Assembly: GCA_963703045.1 (NCBI GenBank)
Contig: OY969782.1
Span: 186,001-250,000 of the forward strand
DNA: 64,000 nucleotides
From: Miltoncostaea sp963703045
GTDB taxonomy: Bacteria > Actinomycetota > Thermoleophilia > Miltoncostaeales > Miltoncostaeaceae
Direction of reading: 5' to 3'
Shown: piece by piece, positions 51,555 to 60,355 of the stretch
Layout: each line of letters starts with the position of its first letter
Position numbering within the stretch: the first letter of the stretch is position 1
The notes under the pieces: model-generated
The model's database searches: none
What the model saw: the letters and a program-made list of their open reading frames with translations, nothing else
What the model was told of the DNA's origin: nothing
Translations under genes and position numbers: made by a program

Positions 51555-53011
51555 TCAGCCGCCCGTCGCCACCGCCGCGACGCGGGCGCCGAGGGCGCGT
51601 GCGCGCGCGGTGCGATACGCCGCCCGCGTCGTACGTCAGCACCACCGCGATGACCGGCCCGCGATCGGTGTAGGCGATGGCGGCGCCGTGGCGCGCGGCG
51701 CGTATCCAGCCGTTCTTCTGCGCGATCGGGGTACCCGGCGCGAGCCCCCCGCGAACAGTCCGGCGTTGTCGTCGCGCCCCTGGGACGCCAGCAGCCAGCC
51801 CAGCCCCAGGCGCGCCTGGTGGGCCGTGAGCCCGACCTCCGCGCGTGCTGCCGGCGCGCCGACGGCGGCGGCGTGGAGGGAGAACAGCATGCGGCCGAGG
51901 TCGTGCGCGCGTCGTCACCCGGCGCGACACCCGGGGCGGCGCGGCGCCCCCCGCGGGCGGCGGCAGCCCGGGCTGGAGCTCGGTGCCCACGATGTACTCG
52001 CCGGGGAAGGTGCTGACCCGCGCGCCCAGCCGGCGCAGGCCGTCGGTCGCGACCCCCGGCCCGCCCAGCCTGCGCAGCAGGCGGTTGGTGGCGAGGTTGC
52101 TCGACCAGCCGGCCATCGCGCGCAGGTCGTACGCGAGCGGCGAGCGCTCGGGCGCGCCTCGCAGGCGTCGCAGGGCGCCGACCAGCAGACCGATCTTGAC
52201 GGTCGAGGCGGCCGGGAAGGCCGCCCCGGCGGCGACGCCCGCGGTGGCTCCGGTGGTGAGGTCCTGCACCCAGGCGGCGCGGTACGCCGGGCCGCCCGCG
52301 AGCGCCCGCCGCAGGGCGGCGACGCGTGCCGCGTCGGTGCGGCGGCCCGGCACGGCCGCCCCCGCGCGCGGCGGCAGCAGCCAGGCTCCGCGAGCCTCCA
52401 CCGCGCCGACCTCCGCGCCCCGGCGCGTGAAGACGACGCGCACGGTGCGACGGCCGGCCGCGGCGCGCACCCGGAAGCGGACGCGGCCGCCGCGGACGGC
52501 CGCCTCCGCGGCGGGCCGCCCGTCGACGAGCAGTCGGGCGCCGTCGGCGCCGGCGGGCGCGCGCGCGACGACGGGTCCGAGGAAGGCCTCGCCGTCGGAG
52601 GGGCTCATCGCCGCCGGCACCTGCCGCGCGCCGCCGCCGGAGCCGCCGCAGGCGCGTCGCGCGTCGATGGCCCGGATGGCGGAGAGCTGGCGCGTCGCGG
52701 CCCGCCGACCCCCGGCGACGTCGGCCGGGCTCGGCCGGTCGAACGCCCTCCATCTGCCGCACGCGCCCCGCCGCGTAGCGGGCGAGCGCGCCCGCCAGGG
52801 GCCGGCAGGCCGGGCTCGCGGGCCCGGCGGCCCGCAGCTCCTCCTGCAGATCGCGCGCCGCGTCGTAGGCACGCTGGTACCCCTCGGCCGAGGTGGCGCG
52901 CGCGGCGGCCAGCTCGGCGAGGGGTTGGGCGCCCAGCGCCGCCCGCAGCACGGCCGCGTCGGAGGCCGTCGCGGGCCCCGGCGCGCCCGCGAGGGCGGCG
53001 GCGGCCGCCAT
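51555..53011 (-). pseudogene. Beta-lactamase-class-A-fold serine hydrolase, several frame breaks
   Basis: Class-A-like active sites are visible: SxxK in AASTVKIGLL, SxN-type in MAGWSSNLATN, KxG-type in QKNGWIR. N-terminal block starts with a signal peptide (MAAAAALAGAPGPATA) and a helical stretch. Blocks change frame near 52745, 51900, 51745 and 51625. Most are fixed by one-base deletions (the one near 51745, in a G6 run, would need an insertion). Residues within blocks are undamaged. Family members are secreted penicillin-binding-like or lactamase-like enzymes; actual substrate unknown. Likely intact in the organism. Confidence 0.65.
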
Positions 53012-53028
53012 CGCGGCCGCCGCGCCGC

Positions 53029-54091
53029 TCAGGTGGCGAGCGATAGCGGGGAGCCCGCGCCGAGGTCGGCGCGCACCCGCGGCAGGCTGTCGGGGTGGCG
53101 CTCGCGCAGGAAGGCGAGCAGGGCCTCGCGTACCTCGCACCGCAGGTCCCACGCGTCCGGCGCGTCGCGGGCGCTGACGAGCGCGCGCACCTCGACGGTG
53201 TGCGGGTGGCTCTCGACCATCTGCAGCCCGCACTGGCGACCGTCCCAGAGCGGGGAGGCCTCGAGCAGCCGCCGCAGCTCGTCGCGCAGGTCGGCCATCG
53301 GCACCGCGTGGTCGAGGTGCAGGTGCACCGCGCCGGTGATCTGCGACCGCGAGCGGGTCCAGTTCTCGAACGGCGTCGTCGTGAAGTAGGAGATCGGCAG
53401 GATCAGGCGGCGATCATCCCAGAGCGCGACCACGACGTAGGTGAACGTGATCTCGTCGATGCGCCCGTACTCGCCCTCGAGCACGACGACGTCGTCGAGC
53501 CGGATCGGCTCGGTGAGGGCGATCTGGACGCCCGCGAGGAGGTTGCCGAGCGCCTGCTGCGCGGCGAGGCCGATGACGATGCCGGCGATCCCGGCCGACG
53601 CCAGCAGGCTCGCGCCGAGGGTCCGCACGGAGGGGAACGTCGTCAGCATCACGGCCGCCGCGACGAGTCCGATCAGCACGCCCGAGATGCGGCGCAGGAT
53701 CACCGCCTGGGTGTGGACGCGCCGGGCGCGGAGGTTGTCGGCCGACCCGACGTCGAAGCGACCGGCGACCAGGTCGGCGCCGGCCCCCACGAGCGCGATC
53801 AGGAGCCAGGCGACCGCCCCGATGATCACGAGGGCCACGCCGTGGCGCACGGCGCCGAGGTCGTGTCCGTCGCGCTCGAGCGCGCGCACCCCGACCAGGG
53901 CGGTGCCGCTCGCGACGACGAGCATCGAGGGCCGGCGCAGTGCGGGCGACGAGGCCGCGGCCGGCGCCGATGCGGGTGGCGATGCGGGAGGCCACGGCCA
54001 TGAGGGCGACGTGGACGGCGATGGCGAGCGCGACCGCCGCGATGACCGCGCCCACGGCCAGCAGCACGTTCTGTCTCAGTGCGTCGGTCAG
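53029..54091 (-). pseudogene. MscS-family mechanosensitive channel, one frame break
   Basis: About 353 aa after repair. First helix LLAVGAVIAAVALAIAVHVALM (one frame) continues after about 53945 in another frame: SMLVVASGTALVGVRAL, then the MscS core SAGIAGIVIGLAAQQALGNLL (pore-helix Gly/Ala pattern) and beta domain VVLEGEYGRIDEITF. It is a small mechanosensitive channel that releases solutes on hypo-osmotic shock. The only start in frame with a ribosome-binding site (GAGGAGGA) is CTG at 54091; an ATG lost by sequence error is possible. Overlap with the serine hydrolase gene is none; 17 bp apart. Confidence 0.75.
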
Positions 54092-54264
54092 AGGATCCTC
54101 CTCGTCCGGGTGAGGGCGTCCGGCGGGGCCGCGCCGACGCGCCGACAGCAGTACCACAGCGCCCCCCGGCGCCCGCAATCGCGGCGGGCCCCCCGGCACG
54201 CGGCCGGCCGAGGCCCGATGCGGCAGGATGGGAACCACCGGAACCCATTGGGGAGAGACCGACG

Positions 54265-54447
54265 ATGAGCGAGCGACGCCCGGCCCCGCGCCCCGGCGAC
54301 GACCCGGCCCACGCGCAGGAGCGGCGCCTGCAGGAGGAGCGCGAGAAGGCGACCGCCGGGGAGCACGACGACGCGGCCGGACCCGGCTACACGGCCCGGC
54401 CCACCGACGAGGAGCCCGAGGAGGGCGGGGCGCGACCCGCCGATTGA
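54265..54447 (+). CDS. Small hydrophilic protein
   Basis: A 60-aa acidic, fully charged protein (opening MSERRPAPRPGDDPAHAQER, ending EGGARPAD). Probably disordered. A GGGAGAG site precedes the ATG. No known family; may be a hydrophilin-type stress protein. Confidence 0.45.
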   Translation: MSERRPAPRPGDDPAHAQERRLQEEREKATAGEHDDAAGPGYTARPTDEEPEEGGARPAD

Positions 54448-54492
54448 CCCGGCGGTACGATCCGTGCCGGGCGATCCGACGGGAGGTGTGGC

Positions 54493-55188
54493 GTGGCCGA
54501 GAGTCCGGAGCGGTACGGGTACGAGACCGAGACCTGGGAGCGCGGCACCGCGGCCGCGGCGCGCGAGGACGCCCGGGCCGTGTTCGGCAAGGTCATGTTC
54601 CTCGTGGCCGTCACCGCGGGCTTCGCCGCGATCGGCGCCTACATCGGCCGCGACATCTCGGGCGGATGGGCCATCGGCGCCTGGGTCGCGGCGCTCGCGC
54701 TCACGCTCGGCATGGGGTTCAGCCGCCGGGGGGATGAGGCCACGCCGCGTCAGATGGGCCTCCTGTTCGCGATCGGCGCCCTGCTCGGTGTCGCGATCGG
54801 CCCGACGCTCGACTCGTACGCGGGCCTGGAGGGCGGCGGCGAGCTGATCGCCCAGGCGGCCGGCCTGACGGCGCTCTTCATGGCCGTGCTCGGAACGGTC
54901 GGGTACCTCTCGAAGCGCGACCTGAGCGGCCTCGGGCGCGTCTCGTTCATCGCTCTGATCGGCCTGCTGCTGTTCGGGATCGTCGCGATCTTCGCGACCA
55001 TCCCCGGCGAGGACCTGATCTGGAGCATCGGCGGCCTGGTCGTGTTCGCGGGGCTCACCGTGTTCGACTTCTGGCGGCTGAGGCGTGCCGGCAACGGCGA
55101 CGTCGCGCTCATCGCCCTCTCGATCTTCCTGGACGCGTTCAACGTGTTCCTCTTCATGCTGAGGCTGCTGGGCGGCAACCGGGGCTGA
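54493..55188 (+). CDS. Bax inhibitor-1/YccA family membrane protein
   Basis: A 231-aa protein with seven hydrophobic helices. N-terminal cytoplasmic stretch of about 35 residues (MAESPERYGYETETWERG), then VMFLVAVTAGFAAIGAY and so on. BI-1 features include the late GLTVFDFWRLRR (where an Asp conserved in the pH sensor lies) and SIFLDAFNVFLFMLRLLGG. The family forms pH-gated calcium leak channels (BsYetJ). GTG with a GGGAGGTG site. Confidence 0.88.
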   Translation: MAESPERYGYETETWERGTAAAAREDARAVFGKVMFLVAVTAGFAAIGAYIGRDISGGWAIGAWVAALALTLGMGFSRRGDEATPRQMGLLFAIGALLGVAIGPTLDSYAGLEGGGELIAQAAGLTALFMAVLGTVGYLSKRDLSGLGRVSFIALIGLLLFGIVAIFATIPGEDLIWSIGGLVVFAGLTVFDFWRLRRAGNGDVALIALSIFLDAFNVFLFMLRLLGGNRG

Positions 55189-55201
55189 GGCGCGGCGAGG
55201 C

Positions 55202-55227
55202 GGCCGGACCCCCCTCGGGGTCCGGCC
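55202..55227. terminator. Bidirectional hairpin between BI-1 and Rpf-like genes
   Basis: GGCCGGACCCC (55202-55212) pairs with GGGGTCCGGCC (55217-55227) around a 4-nt loop, between convergent stops. Confidence 0.65.
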
Positions 55228-55240
55228 CGTCGCGAGGCGC

Positions 55241-55924
55241 CTAGATCAGCCCGCACATCCGGGCCGTGTTGGGCCACGGGTGGAAGCCCCGGGTCGCGAC
55301 CGCCTTCTCGGCGGTGCGCATCTGCTCGGCGCGGGTCCAGTTGTCGGCCGTGCCCTTCGTGCGGTACAGGTCCGGCGCGTAGGTCTGCTGGAAGGTGCGG
55401 TCCATCTGCAGGCCGCCGTAGTAGCCGTTGCCCGTGCTGATGTCCCAGGTCCCGTTCGACTCGTGCGAGGCGATGCACGTGAGGGCGTCGTAGTGCCGCA
55501 GGCGCGCCGACAGCGGGCGCTCCTCCGGCCGCACCCGCTCGGTGCGCGCGCGCAGCCAGCGGGCCACGCTCCGCCAGTGGGAGAGCTGGGCGCGCCGGCC
55601 CTCGCCTGTGGCGGCCAGCCTCAGGGGCGCCGGGCGGTCGACGCCGAGCGCGATCGACCGGCGGACCGCCAGCGAGTGCTGGCGGCGGACGCGGGATGAC
55701 AGCGTGCGGCCGCGCGGCGGGGCCGCGGGCCGGACGCGCTCGTCGACCGCCGAGCGCACCTCGGTGCGCCGCGACAGGAAGCCGAGCACCGTCTCGAGGC
55801 GCTTCTCGCGCAGCGCGAGCCGCCGCGGGTCGGCGGGCACCTTCGCGATCGACGCCGGCGACAGCCCGAGACGCCGGGCCTGGGCCCGCGCGCGACGCGT
55901 GAGGGTGGTCACGCGGGCCCGCAT
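55241..55924 (-). CDS. Rpf-like transglycosylase domain protein (lacks its own signal peptide)
   Basis: About 227 aa. C-terminal Rpf/transglycosylase-like domain: DALTCIASHESNGTWDIS with the catalytic Glu in HESNG, GYYGGLQMDRTFQ, EKAVATRGFHPWPNTARMCG. Two cysteines could form the Rpf disulfide. The N-terminal 130 residues are a basic helix-rich region. There is no signal peptide, though such enzymes act outside the cell. The upstream small ORF supplies one in another frame, 16 bp overlapped: adding one base at the G6 run (55938-55943, C6 on the coding strand) makes one 281-aa exported protein. So this is probably the C-terminal part of a single gene. Resuscitation-promoting factors cleave peptidoglycan during regrowth. 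Confidence 0.8.
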   Translation of the reverse strand: MRARVTTLTRRARAQARRLGLSPASIAKVPADPRRLALREKRLETVLGFLSRRTEVRSAVDERVRPAAPPRGRTLSSRVRRQHSLAVRRSIALGVDRPAPLRLAATGEGRRAQLSHWRSVARWLRARTERVRPEERPLSARLRHYDALTCIASHESNGTWDISTGNGYYGGLQMDRTFQQTYAPDLYRTKGTADNWTRAEQMRTAEKAVATRGFHPWPNTARMCGLI

Positions 55925-56085
55925 CTCATCGGCGGTCGGGGGGCCGGGGTGCCGCTGAGCGGGGTGACGCCCGGCGTCTCGCCGGCCGCGGCATCGGGCG
56001 AGCCGGGGGCCGCGGACGCGCTGATCGCGTGCACCGAGGGGATGGCCGTCAGAACGACGGCGAGGCAGAGGAACGCCTTCAACAT
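55909..56085 (-). CDS. Signal-peptide ORF, probably the 5' part of the Rpf-like gene
   Basis: 58 aa: signal peptide (FLCLAVVLTAIPSVHAISA, cut near ASAAPGS) and a short Pro/Gly-rich linker ending RCGPA. ATG 56085 has an AAAGG site. If the 7th C of the run is missing here, the reading continues as PTADEMRAR and on through the transglycosylase domain. As written, it could also be a small secreted peptide co-expressed with the transglycosylase. Confidence 0.6.
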   Translation of the reverse strand: MLKAFLCLAVVLTAIPSVHAISASAAPGSPDAAAGETPGVTPLSGTPAPRPPMRCGPA

Positions 56086-56264
56086 GAGCCTTTCACAGGG
56101 AACGGACCCGCGCCGATCCATGCACGGGGACGATCGCCGGGTCGTCGTGGCACCCGGGAGCGCGGCGCGGAACGACCATCTCGAGCCCGGTGGCCCGTGA
56201 GCGGGTCGCGTCGGCATCGATGCCGTCCGCCGGGGACGCGCCTGATATCCACCGCGACGGCGGG

Positions 56265-56307
56265 GCGCGTCCGGCCGGGGATGCAAGCGCACCCCGGCCG
56301 GACGCGC
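56265..56307. repeat. Perfect 16-bp inverted repeat, 11-nt loop
   Basis: Arms 56265-56280 and 56292-56307 are exact reverse complements (core GTCCGGCCGGGG / CCCCGGCCGGAC). Its position between two divergent genes is unusual for a terminator; it might block read-through on both sides or mark a small RNA end. Confidence 0.55.
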
Positions 56308-56402
56308 AAGTACCCCCTCACCGGGCGCCCCAATCATCGACGGACCGCGGAGGGCGGCGCGACGCCCCGCCGCGCCCCCCGACGGCGCGGCTCCGGTGCC
56401 AC

Positions 56403-56408
56403 TAGGAT
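56403..56408 (+). promoter_or_regulatory. -10 element, leaderless start of the J-like/TPR gene
   Basis: TAGGAT, 7 nt before GTG 56416. Confidence 0.45.
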
Positions 56409-56415
56409 CCTCACC

Positions 56416-57405
56416 GTGGCCGACGAGGACGCACGCGCACGCCGGGCCCGGTTCCTCAAGGAGCTGGCCGCCCGCGACCTCTACGCCTGGTTCGGCATCG
56501 CCCCGGACGCCGACGACGAGACCGTCCGCGCGGCCGCCGAGGCCAAGCGCAGCGAGCTCGCCCATACGCCGATGCCCCAGCACAACCGGTCGATCGAGCG
56601 GGCCTTCTGCGACCAGGGCGAGAAGGCACTGCTGAGGCCGGCGATCCGGCGCGAGTACGACGCCCTGCTGCGGGCCGGCCGCTCGCCGGTGCGGCCCCGC
56701 ACGAGCGCCGAGCGCGGCGTCGCCGAGCGCGAGGCGCGCCTGAGGGCGGCCCGCGAGCGCATCGAGCACCACACCGCCGACGACGCGCGGATGGCACCGG
56801 GCGCGGCGATGTTCCTCGGGGGCGAGGACGTCGAGGTGGAGCTGGCGGCCGAGCGCCGGGCGGCATCGACGGCCACCGACTTCGCGCAGACGCTGGCGGG
56901 CGCCCGGCAGGCGCGCGTCGCGGGTGCGGCGGTGAAGGCGCTGGCCCTGGCCGAGAAGGCGCACTCCCTGCGCGAGACCGCCGGCTCGCTCACCACGCTC
57001 GGCGGCGCGCGCCGCGACGTGGGCGACCTGGCCGGCAGCGAGGAGGCGCTGCGCAGGAGCGTGGCGCTGCTGCCCACCGTGCGCGAGAACGCGCCCGGCT
57101 GGATCGCGCTGTCGGCGACGCTGCGCGCCCGCGGCGACCTCGACGGCGCCGAGCAGGCCGCGATGAAGGTGATCGAGGAGGACGAGGACGATCCGCACGG
57201 CTGGCACGCGCTCGCCTTCGTGCTGACCGACCGTGGCGAGACCGTCCGCGCGGGCGACGCGTGGGAGCGCATGGCGAAGCTCGGGCTCGACGTGCCCGCC
57301 GTGCTCGCGGGCCTGCAGGTCCTGCGTAAGGACAGCCTCGCGCGCAACGACCAGCTCGGCGCGGCCAACATCGAGGACCGCGTCGCCCGGATCAGGCGGG
57401 GCTGA
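56416..57405 (+). CDS. TPR protein with a J-domain-like N-terminus
   Basis: A 329-aa cytoplasmic protein. Residues about 18-80 look like a degenerate J domain (DLYAWFGIAPDADDETVRAA, RAFCDQGEKALL, IRREYDALLRAG), but the HPD motif needed to stimulate DnaK is missing (HTPMPQ stands near its place). Residues about 165-290 hold TPR units (KALALAEKAHSLRETAGSL, LGGARRDVGDLAGSEEALRR, GWIALSATLRARGDLDGAEQ). Probably a scaffold or adaptor. It converges with the YgjP gene with a 14-bp overlap of 3' ends. Confidence 0.7.
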   Translation: MADEDARARRARFLKELAARDLYAWFGIAPDADDETVRAAAEAKRSELAHTPMPQHNRSIERAFCDQGEKALLRPAIRREYDALLRAGRSPVRPRTSAERGVAEREARLRAARERIEHHTADDARMAPGAAMFLGGEDVEVELAAERRAASTATDFAQTLAGARQARVAGAAVKALALAEKAHSLRETAGSLTTLGGARRDVGDLAGSEEALRRSVALLPTVRENAPGWIALSATLRARGDLDGAEQAAMKVIEEDEDDPHGWHALAFVLTDRGETVRAGDAWERMAKLGLDVPAVLAGLQVLRKDSLARNDQLGAANIEDRVARIRRG

Positions 57406-58102
57406 GCCCCCCTCGGCCGGCGAGGGCGCGCCAGGCCGGCCCGCGGCGCAGCAGCTCGCCGTTCGCCCGCAGCCACGCCCGCGCCGCCTCGTGCCCCGGC
57501 AGGGTCTCGGCCACGAGGGCCCAGAAGGCGGGGGAGTGGTCCGGCCGGCGCAGGTGGCAGACCTCGTGCACGACGACGTAGTCGAGCACGGACTCCGGCG
57601 CCAGCATCAGCCGCCACGAGAACGAGAGTCGTCCGGTTGCGGCGCAGCTGCCCCAGCGCGTTCGGGGGTCCCGCACGCTCACGCCCGCCACCCGCAGATC
57701 GAGGGCCGCGGCCTGTCGGTTCGCGCGCTCGCCGGCCTCCCGCAGTGCCTCGGCGCGGTACCACGCCTCCACGCGGGCGCCGGCCCGCTCGGCCGGCACG
57801 ACCAGCTCGGCGCCCCGTCGCTCGGCGCGGCCGCGGTCGCCGGCGCGCAGGGCGAGCGTCAGGGTCTCGTCGAGCCATGCCAGCTGGTCCCCATCCCTCA
57901 GGGGCGGCGGCGCGGCCGGCAGCCGGGCCGACTGCTCGGCCACCCAGGGGGCGGAGGCGCGCAGGAAGGCGTCGATGCGGGACGCGGGGACCCGGGGCGG
58001 GACGGTCAGGCGCACGCCCGAGTCGCTCACCCGCAGCGTCATGCGACGTGCCCCGCGATGCCGCACGACGCGACAGGGGAAGGGCGGGTCGCAGGGCACC
58101 AT
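57392..58102 (-). CDS. YgjP-like metallopeptidase domain protein (DUF45)
   Basis: A 236-aa protein with the zinc site HEVCH (HExxH) followed by the third ligand in RRPDHSPAFW and the signature RWGSCAATGRLSFSWRL. DUF45/YgjP is a gluzincin-fold metal-dependent protein, related to SprT/WLM peptidases; substrates unknown. ATG 58102 is 7 nt after TAGCGT (leaderless). Overlaps its convergent neighbour at the 3' end. Confidence 0.88.
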   Translation of the reverse strand: MVPCDPPFPCRVVRHRGARRMTLRVSDSGVRLTVPPRVPASRIDAFLRASAPWVAEQSARLPAAPPPLRDGDQLAWLDETLTLALRAGDRGRAERRGAELVVPAERAGARVEAWYRAEALREAGERANRQAAALDLRVAGVSVRDPRTRWGSCAATGRLSFSWRLMLAPESVLDYVVVHEVCHLRRPDHSPAFWALVAETLPGHEAARAWLRANGELLRRGPAWRALAGRGGLSPA

Positions 58103-58109
58103 CGGCGCC

Positions 58110-58115
58110 ACGCTA
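58110..58115 (-). promoter_or_regulatory. -10 element of the YgjP-like gene
   Basis: TAGCGT on the minus strand, 7 nt before ATG 58102. It faces the divergent element at 58142 with only 26 bp between. Confidence 0.4.
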
Positions 58116-58141
58116 GCGCCCCCGCGCCCGCCGCGGCCCGG

Positions 58142-58147
58142 TACGCT
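58142..58147 (+). promoter_or_regulatory. -10 element of the lipid-kinase operon
   Basis: TACGCT, 6 nt before GTG 58154. Confidence 0.4.
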
Positions 58148-58153
58148 CGCGAC

Positions 58154-58999
58154 GTGCGCGTCGTCCTGCTCGTCAACGAGAGGTCCGGCTCCGGCTCCGG
58201 TCCCTCGGCGTCGGACCTGCAGGCGATGCTCGTCGACGCGGGAGCACGCGTCGAACGCCTGCCGGTCGACCGGGCGGCCCGGGCCGCGGAGGGCGATCCC
58301 GACCGGATCGTCGTCGCCGGCGGCGACGGCAGCATCGCGCCGGCGGCCGACGCGGCCGGCGCCGCGGACATCCCCCTCGCGGTCGTCCCGAGCGGCACGG
58401 CCAACGACTTCGCCCGGCGGATGGGCCTGCCCGACGACCCGCGGGAGTCGTGCCGCCTGGCCGTGCGGGGCGAGCGGCTGCGCACGCTGGACCTGGGGCG
58501 CATGGACGGGCGGCCGTTCGTCAACGTCGCCACCGCCGGCCTGTCCGTCATGGCCGCCCGCAGCGCCGGGCCCCTCAAGGGCGCCCTCGGGCCGGCCGCC
58601 TACTTCGCGGGCGCCGTGCGCTCGGCCGTCCGCGGGCGCCCGCTGGCGTGCGCCGTGCGGTGCGACGGCCGCGAGGTCTTCTCCGGACCGGCGTGGCAGG
58701 TGATGGTCGCCTGCTCGGGGGCCTTCGGAGCCGGATCGCGCATCGCCGAGGCCGATCCCGGCGACGGGCTGCTCGACGTCGTGGCGCTCGCGGCCGGGTC
58801 GCGGCTGCGCCTCGTGCGCCACGCGCGCGCGCTGCGTGCCGGGATGATCACGGATCGCCCGGGCGTGCACGCCGACCGCGGCGCGCGCATCGAGCTGTCG
58901 CTGCCCCCCGGGGCGTCCATGAACGTGGACGGCGAGCTGGTCGACTCCGCGCCCGCCTACACGGTCGAGCCGGGTGCGTTCCGGCTGGTGGTGGCGTGA
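58154..58999 (+). CDS. Diacylglycerol kinase catalytic-domain protein (YegS/DgkB family)
   Basis: A 281-aa lipid kinase. N-terminal VVLLVNERSGSGSG, nucleotide loop VVAGGDGSIAPAADAA and PSGTANDFARRMG, both diagnostic of DAGK_cat; C-terminal beta-sandwich with SMNVDGELVDS, the expected end motif. It phosphorylates a lipid such as diacylglycerol. GTG start, stop overlaps the cardiolipin-synthase-like gene by GTGA. The pair suggests work on phospholipid turnover. Confidence 0.9.
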   Translation: MRVVLLVNERSGSGSGPSASDLQAMLVDAGARVERLPVDRAARAAEGDPDRIVVAGGDGSIAPAADAAGAADIPLAVVPSGTANDFARRMGLPDDPRESCRLAVRGERLRTLDLGRMDGRPFVNVATAGLSVMAARSAGPLKGALGPAAYFAGAVRSAVRGRPLACAVRCDGREVFSGPAWQVMVACSGAFGAGSRIAEADPGDGLLDVVALAAGSRLRLVRHARALRAGMITDRPGVHADRGARIELSLPPGASMNVDGELVDSAPAYTVEPGAFRLVVA

Positions 59000-60288
59000 A
59001 CCGCCGCTGGCCCGCCGGCATCCTGGCCGCCGCGGCGCTCCTGTACGCGAGCGATTCGCTGCGGCACCGGCGCGAGGGTGGCCGGGGCTACGAGCTCGAG
59101 GACTCCCCCGAGGTCGGGTCGGAGGGTTTCCTGCGGGCGGCCGAGGCGCTCACCCAGGCGCCCATCACGCGGGGCAACGCGGCCGAGCTGCTCGTCAACG
59201 GCGATCAGATCTTCCCGGCCTTCATCGAGACGATCGCATCGGCCGAGCACACCGTGAACCTGCTCACCTACGTCTATTGGACGGGGGACATCGCGGTCGA
59301 GGTGGCCGACGCCGTGTGCGAACGCGCCCGCGCGGGCGTGCTCTGCCGGGTGCTGCTCGACGCGATGGGCGCGTGGAAGATGGACACCTCGCTGATCGAC
59401 CGCATGGAGGAGTGCGGCGTCATCGTGCGCCAGTTCCGCCCGCTGAAGCCCTACGCCCTCAAGCGGCTCAACCACCGGACCCATCGCAAGGTGCTCGTCG
59501 TGGACGGGCGCGTCGGCCTCACCGGCGGCGTCGGCATCGCGCAGGAGTGGACCGGCGACGCGCAGGACCCCGACCACTGGCGCGACACGCACGTGCGGGT
59601 GCGCGGTCCGGTCGTGCGCGGCCTGCAGGGCGCCTTCGCCGAGAACTGGCTCGAGGCGACCGGCCAGGTGCTCGCGGGCGAGGACGACCTGCCGCCCCTG
59701 CCGCCCGCGACCGCCACCGACGACGACGCCGCGGACGGCGCCGCGATGCAGTTGATCCGGTCGAGCGCCGGGGTGGGGGACACGAACGTCGAGACCCTCT
59801 ACTACCTCGCCATCGCCGCCGCGCGGGTCTCGATCGACCTGACCTCGGCGTACTTCGCCCCGCGGCCGGCCTTCCTCGGGGCGTTGGTCGACGCGGCCGG
59901 CCGCGGGGTGCGCGTGCGCGTCCTCGTGCCGGGCGAGCACATCGACAAGGACGTGGTGCGCCACGCCGGGCGGGCGACGTACGGCCAGCTCCTGCGCGGC
60001 GGGGTGCAGATCTTCGAGTACGCGCCGACGATGCTTCACGCCAAGGGGCTGGTGGTGGACGGCGTCTGGTCGGCCCTCGGCTCGGCGAACTTCGACAACC
60101 GGTCGTTCCAGCTCAACGACGAGGCGGTCCTCTGCACCCAGGACCGGGAGTTCGCGGGGCATCTCACCGAGGCCTTCGAGCGCGACCTCGGGGTGTCGCA
60201 CGAGATCACCCTCGAGGAGTGGGAGGGCCGGGGCGTGACCGAACGCGCCCGCGAGGCGCTGTCCCGGCTGCTGCGCCGCGAGCTGTGA
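58996..60288 (+). CDS. Cardiolipin synthase-like phospholipase D protein
   Basis: A 430-aa protein with a single N-terminal membrane helix (WPAGILAAAALLYA) and two HKD motifs: HRKVLVVDGRVGLTGG (about residue 165) and HAKGLVVDG..SANFDNRS (about 350). This is the phospholipase D fold of bacterial cardiolipin synthases, which join two phosphatidylglycerols. The two-HKD arrangement and short membrane anchor fit. Coupled to the lipid kinase upstream. Confidence 0.9.
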   Translation: MNRRWPAGILAAAALLYASDSLRHRREGGRGYELEDSPEVGSEGFLRAAEALTQAPITRGNAAELLVNGDQIFPAFIETIASAEHTVNLLTYVYWTGDIAVEVADAVCERARAGVLCRVLLDAMGAWKMDTSLIDRMEECGVIVRQFRPLKPYALKRLNHRTHRKVLVVDGRVGLTGGVGIAQEWTGDAQDPDHWRDTHVRVRGPVVRGLQGAFAENWLEATGQVLAGEDDLPPLPPATATDDDAADGAAMQLIRSSAGVGDTNVETLYYLAIAAARVSIDLTSAYFAPRPAFLGALVDAAGRGVRVRVLVPGEHIDKDVVRHAGRATYGQLLRGGVQIFEYAPTMLHAKGLVVDGVWSALGSANFDNRSFQLNDEAVLCTQDREFAGHLTEAFERDLGVSHEITLEEWEGRGVTERAREALSRLLRREL

Positions 60289-60355
60289 CCGGATCTGCGG
60301 AGAGCGGGGCCCGGTCGCCTACTGTGGGTGGTCCACCCGACACCGAGGAGCACTC

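Larger units (their letters stand above)
56086..56415. other. Divergent intergenic region with a perfect 16-bp inverted repeat
   Basis: Contains no gene. Near the middle is a strong hairpin (see separate entry). The right end holds a -10 element of the J-like gene; the left end the ribosome-binding site of the Rpf-like gene. I looked for the c-di-AMP riboswitch seen upstream of many actinobacterial rpf genes and found none of its conserved blocks. Confidence 0.5.

Noticed and set aside
56086..56415. c-di-AMP (ydaO-type) riboswitch upstream of the Rpf-like gene
   Set aside because: None of the conserved blocks (such as the GCTAACC-like end) is present; only the simple hairpin is.
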